The notes under the pieces are model-generated. The model saw only the letters and a program-made list of their open reading frames with translations. It ran no database searches and had not been told where the DNA came from. Made by a program: the position numbers and the translations under genes. Shown in pieces: positions 53,731-62,430 of a DNA stretch of 64,000 bases (position 1 is the first letter of the stretch; each line of letters begins with the position of its first letter). This stretch comes from CAYYJR01 sp964472305 (GTDB lineage: Bacteria > Armatimonadota > Hebobacteria > CAIYQO01): assembly GCA_964472305.1 (NCBI GenBank), contig CAYYJR010000017.1, forward strand, positions 39,067-103,066. The letters run 5' to 3'.

Positions 53731-53776
53731 CTGATGCGTATCAGTCAATTTTAACGCCAACAGTGCTGATTGTCAA
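53731..53776 (-). promoter_or_regulatory. LacI-type operator with promoter (site 8)
   Basis: Minus strand: TTGACA (53776-53771), 17 bp, TAAAAT (53753-53748), then 3 bases and the operator CTGATACGCATCAG (53744-53731). Drives the DUF4838 and lipoprotein genes. Confidence 0.83.
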
Positions 53777-53875
53777 TAGCGCTTCATCAGGGAACATGTT
53801 GTCAGGGGTTCGAGTGCCCCGCACCGTTGGTATTGATCCCGGGGCTGTCACGCCCCAGTTTGCCCCCGTCTAAGG

Positions 53876-54066
53876 TCAGGCCAGAGATGCGCGTACCATT
53901 TGTGCCGCACAGGTCCGCCAGGTCTCGATCACGTTGGCATCCTGTAGCCGTTCATTGAAGGCATGGCGCGCGTTGTTCAGCCGTATGAGCGCCCGTGCCT
54001 GCTGGAACTGCGGCGTTTGCGACAGGAGGGCGAGATTCATACCCACCGCTAATTCGCCGGCGGTAA
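53876..54066 (-). pseudogene. C-terminal gene remnant, family unknown
   Basis: Just after the stop of the 54067-54909 gene, a different minus frame reads VTIVTAGELAVGMNLALLSQ followed by TPQFQQARALIRLNNARHAF and ends at 53876. This is protein-like, with helical heptads, but has no start or N-terminus of its own. It looks like the tail of a lost gene. A 5-bp hairpin GGGGC-TGTCAC-GCCCC (53841-53856) follows. Confidence 0.4.
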
Positions 54067-54909
54067 CTATGGTGACAGACCGGTCGTCAGCCGGCATGGT
54101 GCCAGTGGCATCTCGCCAACCTGTCCGATCCAGCGGCGGGTCCACTCGACCGCCTCGATGTCCAGGTCGCAAATGCAGGAAGCGAGGAAGACCATGCCGT
54201 CGATACGGCCTTCCTTCAGCCATTGCATCCCCAGTGCACACTGCTTCTCCATCAGTTCCATCGGCATGGGCCCTTTAGTGCCGCCGTAATCCCACAGGTA
54301 GAGACCCAGCACCCGGCGTTGGGAATCGGGGACCAGTTCCTCGAAGCGGGCGAAGTTCTCCTCGAGATTGACGAGGTTCTTTCCTTCCCAGGTCCAGAAG
54401 TTGACCTTATCGCAGAGGGCCAGGCGCTCGGCCACCGGGAAGTGCAATTGATTATCGTAAAAAACGACCCACAGATCGAGTGGACGTCCCGCCTCAGCCA
54501 GTCGGCCGCGGAGTTGCACCAGTTCGTCCGCCGTAAGCACCCCCGCCGCGCTCTCCTCCTGGCCTTCGTCGAGATTGAAGAAGTCGTCCATGATGAAGCC
54601 ATTCAGGTTTGGCAGGCGCCGGGCCACATCCAGTGCCGGCTCCACCGTTACCCGCGCGTAGTCACCGACGGGACCGACGATGGACCAGACGATCCGTTGA
54701 AGGCTGCGGAAGGGCACCAGGTACTGCGGATCGGGCGGCAGTGAGTCACCGCCGCAGCTGACCATCACCAGGTTGGGTATGCCCATATAGTGAGCCGCTT
54801 CCACCGGGCTGATGCGGGAGTTGGCTGGGATGCCCCAGCCGCCATTGTGCTGGCCGGTCGGATGCCCCCAGAGCCAGAATCGTTCACGTACGCTGTTCAC
54901 GCTTTCCAT
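54067..54909 (-). CDS. Uncharacterised TIM-barrel-like protein
   Basis: 280 residues. No family recognised. Alternating strand/helix pattern and acidic motifs at strand ends suggest a glycosidase-like barrel: NLNGFIMDDFFNLDEGQEES, LDLWVVFYDNQLHFP, CDKVNFWTWEGKNL and RVLGLYLWDYGGTKG. No signal peptide. Start is uncertain: ATG 54909 or GTG 54900, the latter with AAAGGA 8 nt upstream. Its first ~25 codons are duplicated at 58217-58309. It follows the GH38 gene by 50 bp, so it is likely co-transcribed and may act on the same glycan. Confidence 0.68.
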   Translation of the reverse strand: MESVNSVRERFWLWGHPTGQHNGGWGIPANSRISPVEAAHYMGIPNLVMVSCGGDSLPPDPQYLVPFRSLQRIVWSIVGPVGDYARVTVEPALDVARRLPNLNGFIMDDFFNLDEGQEESAAGVLTADELVQLRGRLAEAGRPLDLWVVFYDNQLHFPVAERLALCDKVNFWTWEGKNLVNLEENFARFEELVPDSQRRVLGLYLWDYGGTKGPMPMELMEKQCALGMQWLKEGRIDGMVFLASCICDLDIEAVEWTRRWIGQVGEMPLAPCRLTTGLSP

Positions 54910-54926
54910 CCTTTCATTCGGCTCAT
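54835..54926. repeat. Direct repeat copy A (5' end of the barrel-like gene)
   Basis: About 92 bp, roughly 93 percent identical to 58217-58309 (copy B), same orientation. It covers the first ~25 codons of the 54067-54909 gene and a few bases upstream. Identity stops at TGAGCCGAATGAA in A versus TGATCCGAATGAA in B. Confidence 0.85.
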
Positions 54927-54958
54927 CCAGCCGGCATATAGGGAGGTGCGTCGCGCCA

Positions 54959-57900
54959 TCAACCTTCCTCCTGCCAGCCCTTGATCCGGACTAGGAGGGT
55001 CTTCACCTCGAAAGGGCGGAAGGACAGGGTAACCATCCCACCGGCCAGCCGGATGTTCCCTCCGGTCGGATTTTCCAGGAAGTTGACTTCGACCACGGTA
55101 GCAATGCCCCGGCCGATGCCGATGGTAGCCCTGGCCGGGTGATCATCGGCCTGGAACAGCCGCACGAGCAGGTCGCCGGAGTGCTCGGCACGGCGCAACG
55201 CCGTGCAGATAACCGTCTCCGCGCCGTGAATTTGGATCTGTGGCGCGAAGGTCAGGAGCGGCTGGCCGGAAAGGGCCGTGATAAGCGGTCGATTGAAGGC
55301 CATGCCGCGGCGAACCAGCTCGGGGGAAGCGAGCCCGGGGGCGTGCGGCTCGTACGCAAAGCGGACGACGTGCCGGCCATTGTCGGTCTCCGGATCCGGG
55401 TTGCTGCCATTGCGCACCAGCGTGATGCGCATGCGCGGACCTAGTGCGTCCATGCCGTACCGGGAGTCGTTGTAGAGAGCGAACCCAAACTCGCGGCCAG
55501 ACACAGCGGACCATTTCTGCGTGGGCATTTCCATGCCATCGGCTGGAATTTCGCGGATCGCGAAAGGGCCCTCAGTGCGGACGCACGGCGCGGAGATGGC
55601 GCCGGCAAAACTGATCTTGAGCTGCGGAACGCCGTGTTCTCCGGTCACCCTCTCGCGCCAATCGATGCGAGCCTCGAAATCGAGACGCGGGAAGTCGCGA
55701 TACACGAGGATATCCTCCTCGATCGTCGAGGACCGTATCGTATGGATAACCCGGAAGCGCGCAAACACCGGCCCGGTCGCCAGGAGCCGGACAGTGGCGC
55801 CACGCAGGAGGTTCTCCTCGCGCAGGATATCGTTGATGAGCCACGCGGTCATCCAGTTGAGCGCCTCGTCGCGGAACTGGAAGACATTCAGGGCGAGTTC
55901 GGCGTGGGTCGAGGGTACATGCGTGAGCGGGAGGGAGATGCCATACGATACGAGCTCGCGCCCCAGGCCCTTGTGGAAATACGACCCGATATAACCCGAT
56001 TCGCGATGGATCATGAGCGAAGCGAGCGGCGTTTCGACCTTCACGTACTCGCCGTTTTCCATCGTGGCGACCGGGGAGATATCCGCGATTTCCGGCGGAG
56101 TGGCAAGGATCCGATAGGTCTTCCGCGAGAAGGCGGGGATACCCGAAGCGATGAAAACGAATTCGCGTCCCAGCTTCTGGACGGGCACGGCGCGACCATC
56201 GGCATCCACGAGACAGGTGGTGCCGGGCGGCAGTGTGGCCCGGACGGGCTCGGTGCGCTCGAAACCGAGCGGATTGACGACCATGAGAGTGCCGGCGTCC
56301 GCCGTGGGGCGGACCAGGGCGCGTAGGGCTTCCTTTGTCACGGCGGCAGCCCGGCGAAGCGACGACGCGGCACGCTTCCGCGCATCCACATACGAGTCGT
56401 GGACAGCGGCGCCGTCGAGGATATCATGGAACTGGTTGAAGAGCGCCGGGGTCCACGCGTCGCGCAGGACGGCGGTATGGTCCTGACCCGCGAGGGCGGC
56501 GAGCGCCTCAGCTACGAGGAGCGCGCCCTCGCACTTCCGATTGTCGGCCTTAGCATGGGCATGGGTGGTGAAGCACCCCTCGAAGAGGGAATAGGTTTGC
56601 CCCTGGGCGGTCGGCAGCTTCGGATTCTCTTTCCGCACTGCCTCCAGGAGGCGTGCGATGGTGCTGAATTCCACCGTCGGCATGACGGGCTTGTCAATAT
56701 ACTTTTGCAGGTTTTCGAGCTGCCAGCGGGACAGACCACCGCCGTGGTCGCCAATGCCCCACACATGCAGCGCATGACGCCGACCGTCACGCAGGTGACG
56801 CAGGACCCGGCTGGCGATGACCTGGGGTGAAAGATCGCTGCCATAAATCTCGGAAAAGCAGGTGATGGGCGTGCCATCAATGCCGACCCACTGCCAAACC
56901 GGCCATCCCTCGAACTTGTCGGGGTTGCAGCGCCAGTGGAAGTAGGCATCGCATTCGCCCAGGCGCGCAAGCTGCGGCATGTTGCCCGGGTGGCCGAAGG
57001 TGTCCGGTTCCCACAACACACGAGCTTGGGTGCCGAGATGCGCCTGTGCCCAGTCGGCGGCATACAGCATGTGCCGGGCGATCGCCTCGCCATCGGCCAT
57101 GTTGAGATCACCTTCGACCCAGGTGCTGGCGGCGCATTCCCAGCGGCCTTCCCGGATGCGTTGTACGGCGCGGCGGAAAACGGAGGGATCCTTCCTGCGC
57201 AGGGTGTCGTAGATAGGGATCTGACTAAGGGTGAAGGTGAGATCGGGATACGCATCCATCAGATTGGCGGCGGCCTTGCAGTCCCGGCGGATACACTTGA
57301 CCGTATCGGACCAGGTCCACTTGAAATCCATGTCGATGTGCGTGTGGCCAATGAGGTGGACAGTCATCTCGCGGGCTCTGGCGGCAAAGGGGGCTAGAAC
57401 CTCCTCAAAAGGGCGAATAGAGGAGAGAAACCTTTCCCAGCGCTCGGTGGCGAGTGCCTTGGCGTCGAGACAGGCGACGGCCTTGTCGAGGCAGGCCTTG
57501 TCGGCGGGCGTATCGGCAAGCGCAGCGGCATAGCGGAGTTGGGCTGCCGCGGAGCCGGTCTCGAGGGCGAGATCGGTACAGCGGTGGATCTTGAACTCGA
57601 CGTGGATATCCAGGCTGTTGCAGGGCAGCTCGGTCGGTTCGACACACAGAACGAGCTCGTGTCGCCGCCCGGGCACAATGGGAACGGGAAACGGATCAGC
57701 GATCGGACCGGTGGCATGCCAGACATGCTCTTCCCGGAAGAGCTCCCGGCCATCGAGCCAAAGCGTGAACGGCATTGCCCCGTTGATGAAAAGCATAGCC
57801 TGCTCGTTCACCAGGGGAACGCCGTAAAACACCTCGGGAAAAGTGATCTCGGCGTACAGCCAGTTTCGGCCGTGCTTCGTCCACGAACCGGCCTTGTTGT

Positions 57901-58045
57901 TTTCGTAGCGAGCCCAAGATTTGTCAAACTGGAACCGGAGGGGATTGGCGAGGGGTGTATCGGGATAGTGCCACTCGATGGGCAGGCCGCCATTGAGTTC
58001 GTTGGTCTTTCGATCAAGCAGGGCGAGAATCGTGTCTTTCGTCAT
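54959..58045 (-). CDS. Alpha-mannosidase, glycoside hydrolase family 38
   Basis: 1028 residues from the ATG at 58045; the longer frame to 58150 has no family similarity. An N-terminal beta domain precedes the GH38 catalytic domain with the zinc-binding GHTHIDMDFKWTWSDT and the nucleophile Asp in VLWEPDTFGHPGNMPQL. A middle helical domain (HAHAKADNRKCEGALLVAEA, then FHDILDGAAVHDSY) and C-terminal beta-sandwiches (FAIREIPADGMEMPTQKWSA) follow. It hydrolyses alpha-mannosides with retention, typically as a cytoplasmic enzyme. No signal peptide. Likely first gene of a unit with the barrel-like gene. Confidence 0.95.
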   Translation of the reverse strand: MTKDTILALLDRKTNELNGGLPIEWHYPDTPLANPLRFQFDKSWARYENNKAGSWTKHGRNWLYAEITFPEVFYGVPLVNEQAMLFINGAMPFTLWLDGRELFREEHVWHATGPIADPFPVPIVPGRRHELVLCVEPTELPCNSLDIHVEFKIHRCTDLALETGSAAAQLRYAAALADTPADKACLDKAVACLDAKALATERWERFLSSIRPFEEVLAPFAARAREMTVHLIGHTHIDMDFKWTWSDTVKCIRRDCKAAANLMDAYPDLTFTLSQIPIYDTLRRKDPSVFRRAVQRIREGRWECAASTWVEGDLNMADGEAIARHMLYAADWAQAHLGTQARVLWEPDTFGHPGNMPQLARLGECDAYFHWRCNPDKFEGWPVWQWVGIDGTPITCFSEIYGSDLSPQVIASRVLRHLRDGRRHALHVWGIGDHGGGLSRWQLENLQKYIDKPVMPTVEFSTIARLLEAVRKENPKLPTAQGQTYSLFEGCFTTHAHAKADNRKCEGALLVAEALAALAGQDHTAVLRDAWTPALFNQFHDILDGAAVHDSYVDARKRAASSLRRAAAVTKEALRALVRPTADAGTLMVVNPLGFERTEPVRATLPPGTTCLVDADGRAVPVQKLGREFVFIASGIPAFSRKTYRILATPPEIADISPVATMENGEYVKVETPLASLMIHRESGYIGSYFHKGLGRELVSYGISLPLTHVPSTHAELALNVFQFRDEALNWMTAWLINDILREENLLRGATVRLLATGPVFARFRVIHTIRSSTIEEDILVYRDFPRLDFEARIDWRERVTGEHGVPQLKISFAGAISAPCVRTEGPFAIREIPADGMEMPTQKWSAVSGREFGFALYNDSRYGMDALGPRMRITLVRNGSNPDPETDNGRHVVRFAYEPHAPGLASPELVRRGMAFNRPLITALSGQPLLTFAPQIQIHGAETVICTALRRAEHSGDLLVRLFQADDHPARATIGIGRGIATVVEVNFLENPTGGNIRLAGGMVTLSFRPFEVKTLLVRIKGWQEEG

Positions 58046-58216
58046 AATCATGATGATGGCTGAACGATGTGCAAGTTGTGAGAGGCGAATGCGAAATTGC
58101 GGCAACGATGGGGATTTTGCGATACCTCTGTCGAATAGCGCAGTTACCACGCCATGCTATGCCAAAGTAGCTAAGAGCATGCTGACCGATACGATAACAG
58201 GAATTGGGGCGCATGT

Positions 58217-58388
58217 CCAGCCGCCATTATGCTGGCCGATCGGATGCCCCCAGAGCCGGAATCGTTCACGTACGCTATTCACGCTTTCCATCCCTTCATT
58301 CGGATCAGCAGTGTCGTGAACGTATCAGGGCGGAATGTCACGGCCGCCTTGCCTTCCCCGACGGCCGGAGTATGCCGGTGCGCCTGGA
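58217..58388 (-). pseudogene. Fossil of a duplicated GH38-tail / barrel-gene junction
   Basis: On the minus strand, directly after the phosphotriesterase-family stop, a frame reads AAVTFRPDTFTTLLIRMKGW and ends KA(stop) at 58279. This matches the tail of the GH38 protein (VTLSFRPFEVKTLLVRIKGW). It overlaps by 13 nt a copy of the start of the 54067-54909 gene (MESVNSVRERF), which continues to 58217 and then breaks off. It is the remains of a second GH38-plus-barrel pair. Also holds direct repeat copy B (58217-58309). The stretch 58046-58216 shows nothing else. Confidence 0.75.
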
Positions 58389-59423
58389 TTACTGCACGGG
58401 CACAATCCGCTGCGGGTTCCGGCGCATGATCCAGTCTTCCTCTTCCGCTGTCATTCCCAAGGCGCGGAATGCCGGCAGCACATGGTCGAACATGTACAGC
58501 CAGGGCGGTGGCGGCATGAACTGCACGCGTTCGAATTTCCCGGACTCGGAGCAATACCCGTGGTCAAGTCCGAACACCAGCTTGTCGCCATGCCCGGCCT
58601 GAAACACCTCATGCACGCCTTCGATGAAGCGGCGCCAGTCCTCCGGATTCGTCACGTCGAGGTTCGTCGGCAGGAAGTTCGCGCCGCGCTTCATCCAGTC
58701 GAGCAAGAGCGCGCGGCCTTCCGGGTAGGTGAGCAGCCAGCCCATGTGCCCGATCACCACGCGGCGCAGGTCCACCCCCTCCTTCTCCAGGAGGGAAAGC
58801 TGGCTGGTTTCGGAGCCACCCGTCGTGCAGTGGGTGGTGATGTGAACGCCGGTTTCCCGTTGCGCGCGGGCGCCGGCCTTGAATGTCTTGATCTCATCTT
58901 CGGTCATCTCCGGCTGGCTCGTACCGAGCTTGATGACGCCGGCGCGAATCCCTGTGTCGTGAATCCCCTCGGTGATTTCGCGCATGCATATCTCGGTCAG
59001 TTGCTCGACCGACGACTTGCGCACGAACGACCAGATCTGCCGGTCCGGCGTCGTCGCCCAGTACTGTCCAAGCTCGATCTCGCGATAGTAGCCGGTCGCC
59101 ATCACGATCGCCGCGCCCGACGCCCGCGACACCTCTGCATACACGTCCGGCCACGCCCGCCAGGGCGGCATGGTCACGTCGCAGTAAGCGCCCATCCCGT
59201 GCTTTTCCCGCGCCTCACACAGCAGCGGCACGGCATCGTCCAACAGGAACTTCCGCCGCTCCGGCGTGGTCGGCGTTTCCTCCTCAAGCGGCGTATCCTT
59301 TACCCAGTCGTAGTTATCTGAGTGCAGATGCTCATGCATCATCAGCCGACCGAGCGCTGCGGGCTCGATCGGCCCGGTCACGGTCAGCGCTTTGCCGATG
59401 AGGGATTTCATTGCACTGTGCAT
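58389..59423 (-). CDS. Phosphotriesterase-family metal-dependent hydrolase
   Basis: 344 residues. All amidohydrolase-type metal ligands of the PTE family are visible: HxH in RLMMHEHLHSDN, the carboxylated Lys in GVIKLGTSQPE, His in GVHITTHCTTGG, His in VIGHMGW and Asp in LVFGLDHGYC. AAAGGA lies 9 nt before the ATG at 59423. Natural substrates of most members are lactones or phosphorylated sugar lactones rather than phosphotriesters. In a sugar-processing region, sugar lactone hydrolysis after an oxidoreductase step is a reasonable guess. Cytoplasmic. Confidence 0.9.
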   Translation of the reverse strand: MHSAMKSLIGKALTVTGPIEPAALGRLMMHEHLHSDNYDWVKDTPLEEETPTTPERRKFLLDDAVPLLCEAREKHGMGAYCDVTMPPWRAWPDVYAEVSRASGAAIVMATGYYREIELGQYWATTPDRQIWSFVRKSSVEQLTEICMREITEGIHDTGIRAGVIKLGTSQPEMTEDEIKTFKAGARAQRETGVHITTHCTTGGSETSQLSLLEKEGVDLRRVVIGHMGWLLTYPEGRALLLDWMKRGANFLPTNLDVTNPEDWRRFIEGVHEVFQAGHGDKLVFGLDHGYCSESGKFERVQFMPPPPWLYMFDHVLPAFRALGMTAEEEDWIMRRNPQRIVPVQ

Positions 59424-59456
59424 GTCATTGAATCCTTTCGTATATCTGCTTCGTCA

Positions 59457-59700
59457 CATCACCCATCTCCGCCTTGAGACTGCATCCATCTGGCGGCGCA
59501 ACGCATGCGGCAGCACGTCCACCGAATCCGGCAACTGCGCCACGTTGATTTCCAGCGTGCGACGCTTGCCTAAGTCGGGCATGTCCCTGAAGACGCCCTG
59601 GCCGGTGCCGCTGTTGAGCGGATTCATGAATCTGCCCGACCCGACCATGCACTTTTCGCGCTGTACCGCCGCACCATCTCCTCAACGGGCTGCGGGGGCA
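59457..59700 (-). pseudogene. Frameshifted C-terminal gene remnant
   Basis: Two minus frames join: PPQPVEEMVRRYSAKSAWSG from about 59705, then GRFMNPLNSGTGQGVFRDMP and LEINVAQLPDSVDVLPHALR, ending at 59454-59457. The shift falls near 59640. It resembles a genuine C-terminus and has no start. It lies between the GH106-like and phosphotriesterase-family genes. Family not recognised. Confidence 0.42.
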
Positions 59701-59727
59701 TCACGCGGTTACAACGTTCACGCTGGT

Positions 59728-62175
59728 TCACCGGAGATCCTTCATCCTGTCGCTTCGCAGCGTCACGGGTCCTATCAAGCCCGACGGCATTTGCGCGCCA
59801 TCATAGGCATTAGCCATGGAGTTGGTCACGTGCACTTCCAGCCGGTTCCCGCCGATCCGGCAGGCGTCGGCGCATTCAAACACATAGGGTGCCCACACAC
59901 GGACGCCAAGCCGGTGGCCGTTGAACCACACCTCGGCGATGTCGCGCACGCTGCCAAGGTCCAGGAAGCGCGCCCACGCCTGTTCCGGCGTGAGGTTGAA
60001 CGTCGCGTGGTAACAGAGCGTGCCGGAGAAAGTCTCCCAACCCGCTGCGCGGGCCCAGTCGCCTGGCGCCGGTACGGCGGCAGGTCTACCGTTTGGATCC
60101 GTGACCTGCCACAGCCCTGCGATCTCCACCATAGTCGCGCCGGGTTTTATGGGCAATGCCGGAGTCGCGTCTGGCTTGCCCTTCGGGTTCACAACCAGCA
60201 CCGCGCTTTCGCGGCGCTCCAGGCACAACGGCACCTTCACCCGGCCGGCGCCGCAAGCCTCCGCGGGCCAGGGCTGCACGGAACCGTCGAGCGCCTCCCA
60301 GCGCTGGACACTGCCGGACGTGGACAGCAGGACTTGGCCGTTCAAGGACGATTCGCCTTCGTTGACCAGCAGGTACACGTCCAGACCGTCCTTGCGGTAA
60401 TGCAGGGCGCGCAGAGCCGTTGCGTCCGCGCCCTGCCATTCCACGTCGCGGCCGACAGCGGCCGCCAACTGCGCCGCCAGGTCGGCCGGGCTCCATGCGC
60501 GCAACACCGCGCCGCCAGCCGCCTCGAACTCGCGCAGCCGCGTCTCGGCCTCCGCGCTCAACTTCCCCGGCTTGTCCACCACCAGCAGCCGCAACTTCTG
60601 CGCGCCGGCCGCCAGCCGTCCCGGTTCCACCGTAGCCGCGCGCAGCGCCGGATCATCGAGGAAGATAAAGTCCTGCTGGTTTTCTTCCAGGATCCAGGCC
60701 GCCTCCCAGGCCAGGGAATCGCCGTCGCTGACGATCCCCGTCTCGCAGATCTCCTCGCCGTCGCTGAGCAGCCAGCACATGCGCCGCCCGTAGTCGCCGA
60801 GCAGTCCAAAGTGCGGCCACCAGACGTTGTGGAGCGTCAAATCCGGTTCGCTTTCGAAGGCGCGCCGGCCACGGATGGAGTAGAATGAGGCGTGCGGGAA
60901 GACGAGGTTGGTGCCGCGTACGAAATACCAATCGAGCAGCCACTTAACCTCGTCGAGGGTTAGCCGCCAACCGTAGGCCCCGAACACCTCGATGCCGTTG
61001 AATCGCCGGCGCCCCAGCAGTGCCGCGCTGCTGGCGGCCTTGGCGGTCAGGCTCTCCCTGGGGTCCGTCCCGCGCGGCGTGTCGGGCGTCAGCCATCGCC
61101 ACACCATGTCCTGGCCCGGCCACTGGAAGTGCCGCAGCATGCCCAGCTCGTTGCCGTTGCCGGAATGTCCGGTCAGGGCGATACCGTGCGCGGCGCACCA
61201 GTCACCGATGGGCCGGTAGAACGCCTGCTCGAGTCGCTGCTGTACCGCCTTGTGCCACACCCAGCGGAACGCCGCCGTGCGCGGGCCGCAGTCGAGCCAG
61301 AGCGCGGGCAGCCAGCGGGTGACGTCCTCGTCCCACCACGTTTGCACCTGTGCGAGGAAACCCGGCGTCCACGGCTGCCGGTATCGCAAAGGGCCGACGT
61401 TACCCTCGATGCGTCCCATGGGGGAAGGTTCGTCGGTGAACATGGCAACGATCGTCGTGCCAAAATGGTCCTTCAGGTGCGCGTAGTACTGGTCGTGCGT
61501 GAGCCGGATGAAGCAGGCCACGGCATCTTCGCGCAGGATGTCGCCCGCCGGGGGAGCGAGCGCGTGGTAGTCCTCTTCCTCCTCGAACACGCCCCGGATC
61601 CACCCGCCGCTGTGCCCCTCCCACACCGCCACGATCCGCCAGTCGCCGGCGGGCAGGTCGTAAGACACCACCTCATGTTCATCCCACGTCAGGCAGCGCA
61701 GGCTATCGGGATCGAGCTTGCCCTGCTCGACCTCTCGACCGGCGACCACTGTGACCAGCTTGTAGCCGATCGCCCGGCCCGGATTCGGCCGCAAAAAGCC
61801 GCGAGCGGGCCCCTTCACCTCGAAGTACTCCTGCGGAAAGATGCACTTGGCGGCCCAGTCCGGGTTCTCCGCCACCACGCGGCCCTGGCAGGAGCCGGAG
61901 GGATAGCCGGCTTCGTCGTAAAGGATCACCTTCATCCCGAGCCGCGCCGACTCTTCCAGGGCCACGCGCATCAGCCGGAAGAACTCCGGTGTCAGATACC
62001 CAACCCGGCGCGACAGCCCGTTGCGCGGATGGACAATGACCCCGCCAAACCCCTTGGCGTGCATTTCACGGATTTGCCGCACGATCTCGGCGTCATCCAG
62101 GTCGTCGTTCCAGAACCAGAATGGCATGAACCCGAACTCGCGCGGGGGATCATGGAAAGTTGCAGAGAGCGGCAT
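59728..62175 (-). CDS. Large glycoside hydrolase, GH106 alpha-L-rhamnosidase-like
   Basis: 815 residues. The N-terminus FGFMPFWFWNDDLDDAEIVR followed by MHAKGFGGVIVHPRNGL is the opening typical of GH106-like proteins. A catalytic-type barrel follows with VILYDEAGYPSGSCQGRV and TIVAMFTDEPSPMG. A C-terminal GH2-type sugar-binding beta domain closes the protein (FLDLGSVRDIAEVWFNGHRL then GVRVWAPYVFEC). Shorter than many GH106 enzymes (~1000). No signal peptide visible. GAGG ~10 nt before ATG 62175. Rhamnosidase activity is inferred from the family and fits the rhamnogalacturonan theme, but no operator was found upstream. Confidence 0.78.
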   Translation of the reverse strand: MPLSATFHDPPREFGFMPFWFWNDDLDDAEIVRQIREMHAKGFGGVIVHPRNGLSRRVGYLTPEFFRLMRVALEESARLGMKVILYDEAGYPSGSCQGRVVAENPDWAAKCIFPQEYFEVKGPARGFLRPNPGRAIGYKLVTVVAGREVEQGKLDPDSLRCLTWDEHEVVSYDLPAGDWRIVAVWEGHSGGWIRGVFEEEEDYHALAPPAGDILREDAVACFIRLTHDQYYAHLKDHFGTTIVAMFTDEPSPMGRIEGNVGPLRYRQPWTPGFLAQVQTWWDEDVTRWLPALWLDCGPRTAAFRWVWHKAVQQRLEQAFYRPIGDWCAAHGIALTGHSGNGNELGMLRHFQWPGQDMVWRWLTPDTPRGTDPRESLTAKAASSAALLGRRRFNGIEVFGAYGWRLTLDEVKWLLDWYFVRGTNLVFPHASFYSIRGRRAFESEPDLTLHNVWWPHFGLLGDYGRRMCWLLSDGEEICETGIVSDGDSLAWEAAWILEENQQDFIFLDDPALRAATVEPGRLAAGAQKLRLLVVDKPGKLSAEAETRLREFEAAGGAVLRAWSPADLAAQLAAAVGRDVEWQGADATALRALHYRKDGLDVYLLVNEGESSLNGQVLLSTSGSVQRWEALDGSVQPWPAEACGAGRVKVPLCLERRESAVLVVNPKGKPDATPALPIKPGATMVEIAGLWQVTDPNGRPAAVPAPGDWARAAGWETFSGTLCYHATFNLTPEQAWARFLDLGSVRDIAEVWFNGHRLGVRVWAPYVFECADACRIGGNRLEVHVTNSMANAYDGAQMPSGLIGPVTLRSDRMKDLR

Positions 62176-62187
62176 CTCGCGGAAACC

Positions 62188-62430
62188 TCACTCGATCTCC
62201 AGCAGAAAGCAGCCGGAGTCGTTCATCGTGTTATCATGGCCGGGAATGAACCCGAGGTCGCAGCACCACCAGGCCGCCGGACTGGACAGCAACCGATTTG
62301 CCGTCGAAGGCTCCCGCCGCGCCGAACGGCAACACTGGCTTGCGACCACTGCGCGTGAAGGTCCGGCTGTCACGGCCTTCTCCTTCACGCTGCCTGCCAT
62401 CGCAAGCCAGGTTGCCATCGCGTTGGATGT
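62188..62430 (-). pseudogene. Frame-broken 3' continuation of the 62430-64000 gene, or separate remnant
   Basis: After the stop at 62430, a shifted frame reads FGDIEDRGPVTSNAMATWLA and ends FIPGHDNTMNDSGCFLLEIE(stop) at 62188. A third frame in the middle carries AGAFDGKSVAVQSGGLVVL. These look like one C-terminal domain broken by at least two frameshifts. It may be the original end of the upstream gene. Confidence 0.42.

Noticed and set aside
53805..53830. tRNA T-arm-like sequence (GGGGTTCGAGTGCCCC)
   Set aside because: Loop is one base too long and no other cloverleaf arm is present; more likely a chance hairpin.
54805..54820. CTGATGCGGGAGTT as a further LacI operator
   Set aside because: Only the left half matches and it lies inside the coding sequence of the 54067-54909 gene.
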